Under the pieces are notes generated by a model. The model worked only from the letters and a program-made list of their open reading frames with translations, was not told the origin of the DNA and did no database searches. Below, piece after piece: positions 15,267 through 24,000 of a DNA stretch of 33,569 nt (its first letter is position 1; the number at the start of each line of letters is the position of its first letter). Source of the stretch: Planctomycetota bacterium (GTDB lineage: Bacteria; Planctomycetota; Planctomycetia; Pirellulales; Lacipirellulaceae); contig JAADGD010000188.1 of assembly GCA_013152515.1 (NCBI GenBank), positions 1-33,569 on the forward strand. Reading direction: 5' to 3'. The translations under genes and the position numbers were made by a program.

Positions 15267-15703
15267 CGTCGCCACCCTATCGAGCCACTCTATCGAAAAA
15301 CCCAGAAGCTTTTGCTTGCTCAGGGTAACAAATCTGTCACAATAAGCTCGCACTTTTCATCTAATTGAGACCACGCCAACGCCGGTTGCCACCAGAAACA
15401 CCAGGAAACAAAGCTTGCGTCAGCGACACGGGCCCGTTATTGATTCTAGACGAATCGCGGTCTAGTCTCAAGAGTGCGGTGAGGAGTGCGGGTTTTATAG
15501 AGTTCGAAGCAGCTGGTTCCCGCCTCGATACCCTGGCAGGCATCCTCCCTACCGCACGAATGACAATGCGCGTCGCATCGCTTTATGATGGGTTTTTAGA
15601 GAAATTCTCGAGTGATAACAAGTTCGCCGATTCTGATTTCTAACATCCACGCACCCTATGGACTGCATTCCTACCGCAAGCCTACGGCATCACTTCATCA
15701 AAC
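15267..15703. other. Intergenic stretch upstream of the Fur-family gene, no gene recognised
   Basis: About 440 bases with short unconvincing open frames only. On the minus strand, TTGTGACAGATTTGTTACC near 15324-15342 lies 60-75 bases before the Fur start and may hold its promoter or an operator, but I cannot match it to a known consensus. Confidence 0.4.
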
Positions 15704-15734
15704 GGGCCGGTCGTTCGCTGGGAACAACCGGCCC
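15704..15734 (-). terminator. Strong hairpin downstream of the 15785-16546 gene
   Basis: On the minus strand GGGCCGGTTGTT pairs with ACGACCGGCCC around an 8-base loop, then GTTTGATG. The stem is GC-rich and placed about 50 bases after the stop, as expected of an intrinsic terminator, though the T-run is poor. Confidence 0.6.
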
Positions 15735-15784
15735 GGCGGTTTGCAAAGCCGCAGCCAAGTGGATTTTTCGTGCGCGGCATGTTC

Positions 15785-16546
15785 TTAGTAGCAAGCTTCG
15801 CCATCGTCGCTGTTCATATCGATGCCAAGTCGCATTTTCAGTTCCTCGAACCGTGCGATGTACTCGTCATTGGTCGAGTGGACATGTTCGGCTTCGGTGA
15901 CGAACTTCATTTCTTCGCTACAGTTGAGACCTGCGTCGATAAGGATACCTTCGTAAGGCGTGAGCTTTTGGCCGTAAACGATCAGCAGCTTGTGCTCGTC
16001 GAATTGGACTTCTTGCGGTGTCTGAGGGTTGAGTACGGCGAGGCCGGTGCAACCATCGTTGACGAGCATGTCTTCAAAATCCCACAGAATGCTCTGCAAG
16101 ATCGGCATGTCGATATGCTCGCGGTACAAGTCTTGATGTCCGGCGGCGCTGTAGTCGTGGCTGGTTTCGAGGACGACGTCGACGACCGGACCGAGCGGTT
16201 CGAGCAGTTCCATGAACGTGTCGAACAATCGTTCTCGCGACACGGCGGCCATCACGACCGGCACGTTTTGATTCGACGATTCGTCACGGTAGGTGTCGTG
16301 TCGAAAACCGGCGGAAGGCACGACATTGAGGTCGTACGAAGGACGAACCGCGTCGGTCAGCGTAAAACTACCATAGCGGCTGATGCCCAAGTGAGCTTCC
16401 AACTCTTGTTCTTCGAGTTCTAGAAAGCTACTCGCAACTTCGGCGACGACTTCTTCGTGCAAGACGTTGTCTTCGTGGAGACTGCCTTCGTGCAAGGCGC
16501 TGTCTTCGTCGAAAACGTCGTTGAAAAATTTCTTTAGGAATCCCAT
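15785..16546 (-). CDS. Unrecognised acidic cytoplasmic protein
   Basis: This is a 253-residue protein that I do not recognise. It begins MGFLKKFFNDVFDEDSALHE, an amphipathic N-terminus, followed by three short Leu-His-Glu repeats (about residues 18-33: ALHEGSLHEDNVLHEEV). There is no signal peptide or membrane segment. The middle contains VPVVMAAVSRERLFDTFMEL and a long acidic region; the C-terminal third includes DEHKLLIVYGQKLTPYEGIL and ends with Cys-Tyr. Overall it is Glu/Asp-rich. ATG 16546 is chosen over 16597 because it begins the regular amphipathic segment; neither has a strong ribosome site. It stands alone, with a GC-rich hairpin downstream. It may be a lineage-specific planctomycete protein. 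Confidence 0.75.
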   Translation of the reverse strand: MGFLKKFFNDVFDEDSALHEGSLHEDNVLHEEVVAEVASSFLELEEQELEAHLGISRYGSFTLTDAVRPSYDLNVVPSAGFRHDTYRDESSNQNVPVVMAAVSRERLFDTFMELLEPLGPVVDVVLETSHDYSAAGHQDLYREHIDMPILQSILWDFEDMLVNDGCTGLAVLNPQTPQEVQFDEHKLLIVYGQKLTPYEGILIDAGLNCSEEMKFVTEAEHVHSTNDEYIARFEELKMRLGIDMNSDDGEACY

Positions 16547-16811
16547 CGGCGAACTCTTTGCTGGGTCGGAGCAAAAAAAGTGGTTAGCAAAATACAATAC
16601 GTAAGGGAGTTGCCGGGAGCTTGATACAGGCGAGGGGACGCCAGCTCGACACGTCGGGTCGCTTCGGAAAGCTCCTCGTCGTGTTCTTACTGAAACTTAG
16701 GTTACCTGTTGACCGATTCTTGGAAGCTAAGAGAATAGCGAGAGGTTTTGGTCAAACGAATGCGGTATAACCGTTATAATTGGCAGCCAGGGAATCAGAG
16801 GCCCGTTTCAT

Positions 16812-16867
16812 AGCTGCAGGCGGAAGCCGCAGTTCCCTCACCTCAACCACTGCTTCCGCTAGCGGCT
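16812..16867. repeat. AGCCGC-GGCGGAAGC hairpin repeat, copy 1
   Basis: AGCTGCAGGCGGAAGCCGCA (16812-16831) pairs with CTGCTTCCGCTAGCGGCT (16850-16867). It lies 25 bases after the stop of the following minus-strand gene and could act as terminator. A related hairpin is at 26694-26748. The rest of 16547-16892 has no gene that I can see. Confidence 0.7.
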
Positions 16868-16892
16868 GTTAGCGAATTTTGCAGTTCGCCGT

Positions 16893-18143
16893 CTACTGGC
16901 CGCTGACGTCATGCTGACAGCGAACCAACGCGCTGATCGCCATTGCAGTGCCGTACTGCTGGTGGTAGTTGTACAGAGGGTAATCCCACCAAGTGCCGTC
17001 TTTTTCTTGGAGTGGTAGTAAAATGTTTGCCAAGTGGTCCTGGAAATAGGGTCGCTCGGTCGCCGGCAACTGCTCGATGCACATCGCGGCGTAAAAATGG
17101 CCGTAGTAATAAAAATATCCGGCGATAGAAAAATGCGACTCGTGAGGTACCGGGTACTTGCGACCAATACTCAGCCAGCCATTGCGGGCAAAGAGCCGAT
17201 CGAGCCAGGTTCGCAGCACGGCGTCGGTGACCAGCTTGTCGCCAACCAATCGCAACGCCAAATTGCAGGCTTGCGAGCGTCCGAGGCTGCCGGCGGGGCG
17301 ATTGATTCCGTAGCGTGGCGACATCCTCAGATATTCGCCATAAGCGTAAGCAAAATCGGGGAAACGCTGCCGTTGGATCGAATCGATTGCCTGTTGTGTT
17401 CGCTTTTCTGGAAATTTTACGCCTAGCTGCTCGGCTTCTTGCAAAGCGATCAAAGCGGTGGCGGTCGTAAAGCTGATCGAGCTGCTGCTGGGCCGTTGGG
17501 TGCGGGCTTGCATATCGTAGTAGGCCCAGCCACCGTTGATCGACTGATAGCGTCGAAGTCGGTCGACTTGGTACTTGAGCAGTTCGATCAGCTGCGTCTG
17601 CAATTCTTTGTTGTCAGCCGCGCGCTGGTGTAATCGTACGATGGCATGGATCGCGTAGGCGTGGCCCCACACGTTGTAGAGGGCTTCGGCTTCGGCCCGA
17701 CGCAGATCGTCGGCATGTTCCAACAGCCAAGCTTGGCCGCGATCGATAGCCGATTCCATGTTGGCTCGTCGGGTACCGTCGAACTGCTCTCGCGATTCGA
17801 TCAAAGCCATCAGCGCCAACGAGGTAACCGCCGTACGGAAGGCGTGATGCGATCCGGGGACTGGGGCGTAAATGTTTAGTTGTTTGGTTCGTTGGGCACT
17901 TCCCCAAGCGCCATGTTTCATCTGGGATTCGAGCAAGAAATCAACACCACGCTCAATCGCCACACGTACCACCGCCTGGGTAGGAGGCGTGATCGCAGCG
18001 GGCTTGGGGCCTTGCACGGCAAGCGGGTAAACCGGTGTCTTTGCCGCTGAGGCTGCACGGTCTTCAGCCAAGCAAGGAGAACTTGCCAAAAGGGCAAGGG
18101 CAACCCAAAGGTACGTCAGCGTGTTTATTTTGAGGTGATTCAT
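16893..18143 (-). CDS. Exported alpha/alpha-barrel protein (prenyltransferase/squalene-cyclase-like repeats)
   Basis: This is a 416-residue protein. Signal peptide: residues 1-26 (hydrophobic LWVALALLASSPCLA). The rest is a set of helical repeats of the terpenoid-cyclase/prenyltransferase type: FLLESQMKHGAWGSA near 70, AWLLEHADD, SINGGWAYYDMQ near 215 and QEKDGTWWDYPLYNYHQQYG near 390. Gln/Gly-Trp pairs repeat as in QW motifs. The DxDD acid motif of squalene-hopene cyclase is not apparent, so cyclase activity is unlikely. A binding or scaffold role is more plausible. The start at 18143 follows the adaptor gene's stop by 10 bases, with GAGGAGG in the end of that gene as ribosome site, so the two are one operon. 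A longer start at 18197 inside the neighbour is less likely. Pairing with an envelope adaptor suggests a periplasmic job; that is inference. Confidence 0.8.
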   Translation of the reverse strand: MNHLKINTLTYLWVALALLASSPCLAEDRAASAAKTPVYPLAVQGPKPAAITPPTQAVVRVAIERGVDFLLESQMKHGAWGSAQRTKQLNIYAPVPGSHHAFRTAVTSLALMALIESREQFDGTRRANMESAIDRGQAWLLEHADDLRRAEAEALYNVWGHAYAIHAIVRLHQRAADNKELQTQLIELLKYQVDRLRRYQSINGGWAYYDMQARTQRPSSSSISFTTATALIALQEAEQLGVKFPEKRTQQAIDSIQRQRFPDFAYAYGEYLRMSPRYGINRPAGSLGRSQACNLALRLVGDKLVTDAVLRTWLDRLFARNGWLSIGRKYPVPHESHFSIAGYFYYYGHFYAAMCIEQLPATERPYFQDHLANILLPLQEKDGTWWDYPLYNYHQQYGTAMAISALVRCQHDVSGQ

Positions 18144-18153
18144 GCTCTGTTTA

Positions 18154-19932
18154 TTAGTCCTCCTCGTCCTTTTTTTCTTCTTTGACGATCTCGTCACCCT
18201 CTTCGAGGCCTTTGAGGATTTCGACTATTTTGCCTTTTTTGCGACCGAGTTTTACGTTGCGACGTGATGGTTTCTCTTGTTCCACTCCGTCTTCTGCGGC
18301 TTCGACGAGCATGACGTACTTGATTTTCTCGTTCTCTTTGTCGGTCTGCACCAAATCGAGTGGAATGACTAAGGCTTCTTTGTTTTCGTACGTGACGATT
18401 TTCGCGTCGCAGGTCATGCCGGCGACCAACCACTCGGGTGCCTTGGCGAGATCGACCTCTAGGTCGACCCTGAATTTATTGCTGGCGCCGGGGATCGTGT
18501 CTACGTGGGCGACCTTGCCTTCTAGTTCCAGCTCTTTGTCGGCTGCGGGAATGAGGGTTGCTTTCAAGCCGGCTGTGACGTCAGGTAGATTTTTTTCGCT
18601 GAGGCTCGATTCGATGTGCAGCGTCCCCGGTTTGACGATCGTCATCAGCACCGACTTGGGCGTGGCTGTGCCAAACGGTTTGAGTTTGGCCTTCAAGGAA
18701 GCGATTTGCGACCATTTGCCGTTGGTGCATTTGCCGTAATAGACGACGCCATCACAGGGAGCACGGAGTTCCATCAGCCCTTTGTCGCTGAGCAATTTGC
18801 CGTGACGCTCCATGCTCTTGGCACGGGCGGTGCGCTTCTTCTCCATGTCATAGTTCTTACGGGTCATGCCCATCTCGACCGCAGTCTTCGCTTGTTTGTA
18901 GGCGAGTTCCGATTCTTCGAGGGACGTTTTGTGATATTCGTCGCTGCGCGGCAACGAGACGTTCAACGTGTAGTCGCGGCTTTCTTTATTCAATTCTAAA
19001 ATCAGCTTGGCCGTCTCGACAGCGAAGCGTTGCCGACGCAAAACAATTTCCTCGGTCTCTTCTGTCAGTTCATCGGCCTCGTACATTTGCTGCAATTGCT
19101 TCAGCTCTTCCTCTGCCGAAGCGAGTTGCTCTTCGGCCGATTTGAAGCGGAAGTTGGCAATCTTGACGGTAAAAGGACGGTCGTTAGCAAGATAGTATTC
19201 GTAATCTTCCTTGGTCTGTTCGTGTCGACGTTCGGCATCTTCAAAGCTGAGTTCTAGTAGACGCTTGATTCGCGGAAATTCTTCTTCGTCTTGTAGCAAC
19301 GAGAGTTGGCCGATGCTTTGACTGAGCGCTTCCACGGCCAAATCTTTCTTCAATTTTTCGTCGTCAAAACGAACTAAGACCTCGCCTTTTTTGACTTCGG
19401 TACCATGTTCGACAGCTTCGAGAACCGTAAATTTCGACCAGACTTCGGGACGCAGGGCGACTTCTTCCATCTCGTCCGCGACAAAGGTGCCGTCGAGGTC
19501 GACTTCGATCTTGAGTTCGTCGCGTTTGACTTTGTACGGCTTCGGTTTTTCCTTGGCCTTCTTTTTGGGCTTGCCAGACTTTGCTGCTGACTTGGTGTCA
19601 GGCTTTTCCTTTTTGTCGGTCTCGTTGTCGGCCTTTTCTTTTTTGTCGTCTTTTTTGTCGGATTTAGCGTCGTCGTCAGCCACCTTATCGGTCGTTTTGG
19701 TTTCGTCGGATTCGCTTTCCTCGCTCTCTTGTTTTTCTGAGTCGGCTTCCGAGTCGTCCTCCTTGGTCTCTTCGCTCGCCTTTCCGGGCTCCTCTGGCTT
19801 TTTTTCAGGCGACTGCTCGGCAGCACTTGGAGAATCCTCGACGGAAGCCTCGCGAACGGCGCTTTGCGCGCCCGGCAAACCGAGCAACAAACAGACGAAG
19901 AAAAACATCGTAATCGCAACAAGACGCTGCAT
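18154..19932 (-). CDS. HlyD/RND-type membrane-fusion (adaptor) protein with long charged linker
   Basis: This is a 592-residue protein. Signal or anchor helix: residues 3-24. A very charged Glu/Lys/Asp/Ser linker spans about 30-135 (e.g. KSDKKDDKKEKADNETDKKE) and is probably disordered. The first half of a lipoyl-type hairpin follows at about 138-205 (EHGTEVKKGEVLVRFDDEKL), and a long helical coiled coil at about 230-410. The second half is LMELRAPCDGVVYYGKC and the beta-barrel domain lies to about 560. Ends in an acidic EEKKDEED tail. The layout is that of periplasmic adaptors of efflux pumps or ABC exporters, but no pump or channel gene is adjacent. ATG 19932 is chosen because GAGGAG precedes it closely; the extension to 19998 is Pro-rich and unlikely. 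The neighbour downstream (18143) is co-transcribed. Confidence 0.85.
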   Translation of the reverse strand: MQRLVAITMFFFVCLLLGLPGAQSAVREASVEDSPSAAEQSPEKKPEEPGKASEETKEDDSEADSEKQESEESESDETKTTDKVADDDAKSDKKDDKKEKADNETDKKEKPDTKSAAKSGKPKKKAKEKPKPYKVKRDELKIEVDLDGTFVADEMEEVALRPEVWSKFTVLEAVEHGTEVKKGEVLVRFDDEKLKKDLAVEALSQSIGQLSLLQDEEEFPRIKRLLELSFEDAERRHEQTKEDYEYYLANDRPFTVKIANFRFKSAEEQLASAEEELKQLQQMYEADELTEETEEIVLRRQRFAVETAKLILELNKESRDYTLNVSLPRSDEYHKTSLEESELAYKQAKTAVEMGMTRKNYDMEKKRTARAKSMERHGKLLSDKGLMELRAPCDGVVYYGKCTNGKWSQIASLKAKLKPFGTATPKSVLMTIVKPGTLHIESSLSEKNLPDVTAGLKATLIPAADKELELEGKVAHVDTIPGASNKFRVDLEVDLAKAPEWLVAGMTCDAKIVTYENKEALVIPLDLVQTDKENEKIKYVMLVEAAEDGVEQEKPSRRNVKLGRKKGKIVEILKGLEEGDEIVKEEKKDEED

Positions 19933-20104
19933 TGCAGACTCCTCAAGTGGTCTCTGGACGCCCGGCACTCTGGGCGTTGGTTTTATTGGTGGTCTCATCC
20001 TCTGATCATCCTCTTCGAATTCTAGCGGACGAATGTTGGATTCGGTAGGCTAGGGGGCTTTTGCGGCTCGCTCAACATGGGTTTTTGCTGCGGTCCCCCA
20101 ATTC

Positions 20105-20318
20105 GTAACCGTTGACGCGAGGGGAAAAATTAGCCACGGATGAACACAGATAAACACCGATTTCCTGGAGGGATTCGGAGCTTTTTCGCTATTTCTCCCC
20201 TATTTCTTTTCAGCAATCGAATTCGGCTAATAAACCCTTTCCTCATCTGCGTTTATCCGTGTTTATCCGCGTTTATCTGTGGCTTTTCCTTTTTCTTCTT
20301 TCAGCCGTGAACGGTTAC
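20105..20318 (-). mobile_element. MITE-like element, copy 2 (214 bp) with perfect 8-bp target duplication
   Basis: It begins GTAACCGTTGACGCG and ends CCGTGAACGGTTAC, inverted repeats. The sequence between is the reverse complement of copy 1 (844-1048) at most positions, including the AGCCACGGATGAACACAGAT block and the central GGAGGGATTCGGAGC. Directly outside, CCCAATTC occurs at 20097-20104 and again at 20319-20326, a perfect 8-bp duplication. No reading frame is inside. It fills most of the gap 19933-20485, which otherwise shows no gene. Confidence 0.88.
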
Positions 20319-20485
20319 CCCAATTCTAGCCCTTGAAATGGCTTCAAGCTGGATTTTGCCAGGTTGCCGTAGTACGTACCGCCGTCGCGACCCCGAATAA
20401 CGGCCTAACGCTTTCATCTGTACGCCCAAAGGCTTAGGATCGTTTGCTGAGTTCGCGACTCTGCTCCAGAACAACAGCAAGCCCC

Positions 20486-21031
20486 ATGAAAATCTACACC
20501 CGGACCGGCGACCAAGGCTCGACCTCTCTGTTTGGCAACGAGCGCGTGTCGAAATGCGACTTGAGGATTGGCACCTACGGCACAGTCGACGAGTTGAATG
20601 CCGTGTTGGGCCTGGCTCGCGCTGAGGGCCTTTCCTCGCGTTGCGACGAAGTGGTGTTGCGTCTGCAGAATCAGCTTTTTGATCTCGGTGCCGAACTCGC
20701 TACCCCTGATCCTGGTGATCGCGGGACCGATTTTTTGCAAGCCAAGGATATTGCCGAGCAAGAAGCGATCATTGATGAGTTGGAGCAAGGCTTAGCTCCG
20801 CTGACCGCGTTTATTTTGCCGGGGGGGACAAAAGCCGCCGCCACGCTGCACTTGGCGCGCTGCGTCTGCCGACGGGCCGAGCGTGAGATTGTCGCGTTAG
20901 CTGCTGACTCTCCGCTCCGAAACATTGTGCTGGAATTTGTCAATCGCACGAGCGATTTGCTGTTTGTGCTGGCGCGTGCGGCAAATGCAGAGTCAGGGAC
21001 TGCCGATGTCCCTTGGGCAAAATCGCGTTGA
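20486..21031 (+). CDS. Cob(I)alamin adenosyltransferase, PduO type
   Basis: This 181-residue enzyme transfers the adenosyl group of ATP to cob(I)alamin, giving the coenzyme form of B12. The N-terminal ATP-binding motif is complete: MKIYTRTGDQGSTSLFGNE at residues 1-19. Then come GTYGTVDELNAVLG, and the C-terminal active-site helix LHLARCVCRRAERE with the conserved Arg and Glu, followed by FVNRTSDLLFVLAR. Length is normal. ATG 20486 is chosen because it starts the canonical motif, although upstream TTG or CTG starts exist. It ends 64 bases before the large exported protein gene; no functional link to it is known. No cobalamin riboswitch was recognised upstream; the space upstream is the 214-bp element. 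Confidence 0.94.
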   Translation: MKIYTRTGDQGSTSLFGNERVSKCDLRIGTYGTVDELNAVLGLARAEGLSSRCDEVVLRLQNQLFDLGAELATPDPGDRGTDFLQAKDIAEQEAIIDELEQGLAPLTAFILPGGTKAAATLHLARCVCRRAEREIVALAADSPLRNIVLEFVNRTSDLLFVLARAANAESGTADVPWAKSR

Positions 21032-21095
21032 TTACTCGTATCGAATTAGACGAGCGGGGCTGAGATTCGTTTTTACTACATCTAGGAGAACACCA

Positions 21096-24000
21096 ATGAT
21101 TCAACAAATCCAACGACTGGTGACATTACTGATCGTCTTGGGATTTTTCAGCGGGACATTGTTTGCTGCTGAAGGCAGTGGCGGAGTACCGTGGACTTTG
21201 GACGAAGCCCTGGAACAGCTTGAGTTGTATCCGCACGATGCGTATTTGCAGTACGTGGCGCTTCAGCTTGCCCGACGAGGTGACGAGGACGAATTCAAAC
21301 GAGTAGTTAAAAGATTGCGGGGCACCGTGGGGCGACGGGGGCAGCGGAATCGTTCCGGACGGCGTGCGCAGATCGATCTTTTTAGTCTCACCTCGGGCGC
21401 TTTGGCCGTGCAGGAAAGTTTGCAGCTTGATGCCATGACAGCGGACGTAGATGGCGGGTTCGTCGATCCACGTACGCGTCAACGTCGGCGGTCACCGACG
21501 GTTTTCCACGGCACACCGACCTTGGCGAGAAAAATGAAACAGTTGGGTCTCGCAATGCACAATTACCATGATGCCATGAAAAAATTTCCGACTGCGGCGA
21601 CGTACGACTCCAAAGGCCAGCCGCTGCTGAGTTGGCGCGTTCAGTTGTTGCCCTATCTCGACCAACAAAAACTCTACGAGCAATTCCATCTCGACGAACC
21701 GTGGGATAGTCCGCACAACAAAACGCTTATTGCAAAAATCCCCAAGGCGTTCCAATCACCAGAGAATCCAGCGGATAAAAAGCATAAAACGCGTTTCTTG
21801 GTTCCCGTGGGCAAGACGACGATTTTTCCTGGTCGCAAAGCGATGAGCTTCGCTTCGATCAGGGATGGTTCGTCGAACACCATTATGCTTGTGCAGGTAG
21901 CCTCAGAGTCGGCGGTCGTTTGGACCAAGCCGGACGACCTTCAATTCGACCCGAAGTCTCCGCTGACGGGCATAGCTGAGCCCAAGCAAGGTTGGTTTCA
22001 GGTCACGATGGCCGACGCCAGCACTCGCAGTATTCCAACCACGGTGAAGCCGGAGTTGCTGCGGAATCTTTTCGGCCGTGCTGACGGACAGCTAATCAAT
22101 TGGGAGGACGTTTACACGACGCGACCGGCGAATCCGACAGATCGCGACCCGACGAACATCGAAATTGGCGAACTAACGGGCCCGACTGTGCGCAGCCATC
22201 CGTTCGAGGAGATGCTCGCTGGCCAGACGCCGAAGGTGTCGGAGCTTGCGGCTGCGGTGCCCGAAGATTTTTACTATGTCCGATTTCGCTCGCTCGGCAA
22301 GCTGCTCGACATGGCCGAAAACTCCGACCTGTGGGCAGCGCACCTTTTCAGCCAGTCGGTGCAGAATTCTTACACCCATCGCACCGCCGTGCGTCTGCAG
22401 GAGCAACTTTGCGTCGAAACCAACGACCTGCTCCGGCCATTTTACGACTCAATTGTCCAAGAGGTCGCCGTTACGGGAAGCGATCTGTTTTTGCGCGAAG
22501 GAACCGATGTGACGCTGCTGTTCCGCTTTGATAAAGAAGCGGTCTTCAAAATGCAGATGAACGGATTTTTGGTGAAAGCAGCCAAAAAGCATCCCAAGTC
22601 GACGCGAAGTACCGGCTCGTACCGCGGCGTTGCGTTCGAGCATCTCACCACGCCCGACCGGCAGGCCCATGTTTTCTCGGCTTACCCGCAAAAAGGCCTC
22701 CATGTGCGAAGCAATTCGAGAGTGGCGTTCGAGCGAATTCTCGACACGCTACAAGGTCGCGGGAACAATGCTTCCGATTCGGCTGCGCCGAAGACGCTTG
22801 CCGACGCCTTTGAATTTCGATACATGCGGACGTTGTACGAAATGGACGCTCCGGAGGAAGATGGATTTATCTATCTGTCGGATGCGTTCATTCGCGAGCT
22901 GGTCGGGCCGGTTCGCAAGATCACTGAACGTCGCCGCGTGCAGTGCTACAATCACCTGCGCATGTTGGGACATGCTTCGATGCTCTATCGGACAGAGCAT
23001 GGCGAAGCGCCCAGGAATCTCGACCAATTGATCAAGACCGAATGTTTGCCCAAGGAATTTGGCACGGGAAAACTTTCTTGCCCCGACGGCGGACGCTACC
23101 AGCTTTCGGAGGCGGGAATGAAATGCAGTTGCACGGTGCATGGGCACGTAGGTCGGTTGACGCCTTGCTGCGAAATTCCCGTTCAGCAGATCACGGCGAC
23201 CGAGCAGAAGCTCTATCAGCGATTTTTGCAGGGATACAATCGGTACTGGCAGACGTTTTTCGATCCGATCGGCATTCGCGTGAAAGCGACTCCCGCAAGC
23301 TATCGGCTCGAAACGATCATACTGCCGCTGATCGACAATTCGATCTACACGACGATGGCGCAGTTGCTCGGCGGAACACCCAAACAGTTGGATAACCTCC
23401 CGGTGCCGAAACGCAACATCTTTAGTCTCGGCCTCAAGTTCGACAAAGAAAAACTCATCGAGTCGGAGGCCGCTGCGGAGGTCGCTGCGGCTAGCAATGC
23501 TGAACTGAGGGACATGAAAAACATCGCGCTGGCTTTTCACAATTACGCAAGTGCCAAGAAACGCTTTCCGCCGAATGACAAGAAAGAAGGCGGACTGAGC
23601 TGGCGCGTGCATCTGTTGCCGTACTTGGGAGCAGGCCAGCTTCATGCTCGTTTCAAGTTGGACGAACCGTGGGACAGTCGACAGAACATCGAGCTGTTGA
23701 AGGAGATGCCAGAAATTTATGGCGAAAAAGGAACGACCACGCGCATCGTCGGTTTTACTGGCGAAGGCGCGCCGTTCGGGAAAGCTCAAGGCCTGCGTTT
23801 TCGAGACGTCCAAGACGGCCTATCCAATACGATTCTGGTGGTCGAAGCGGGCCCAGACAGGGCCGTACCCTGGACCAAGCCTGCTGACCTGCCGTTCGAT
23901 CAGGCAAACCCTCTTGCCGCACTGGGCACGATTCCAGGCGACGAGTTCAAGGCGGCGTTTATGGACGGAAGCATCCAACGGCTGCCCAAGGCCATTGATG

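Noticed and set aside
15300-15360. Possible Fur box upstream of the Fur-family gene
   Set aside because: The sequence TTGTGACAGATTTGTTACC lacks the GATAATGAT-type symmetric pattern; autoregulation cannot be claimed.
15365-15643. 92-residue open frame upstream of the Fur-family gene
   Set aside because: No ribosome site, no motif and a composition without protein-like character; it is probably chance.
19374-20005. Long open frames in other frames across the charged linker of the adaptor gene
   Set aside because: They arise from the Glu/Lys/Ser-rich codons of the real gene read in other frames.
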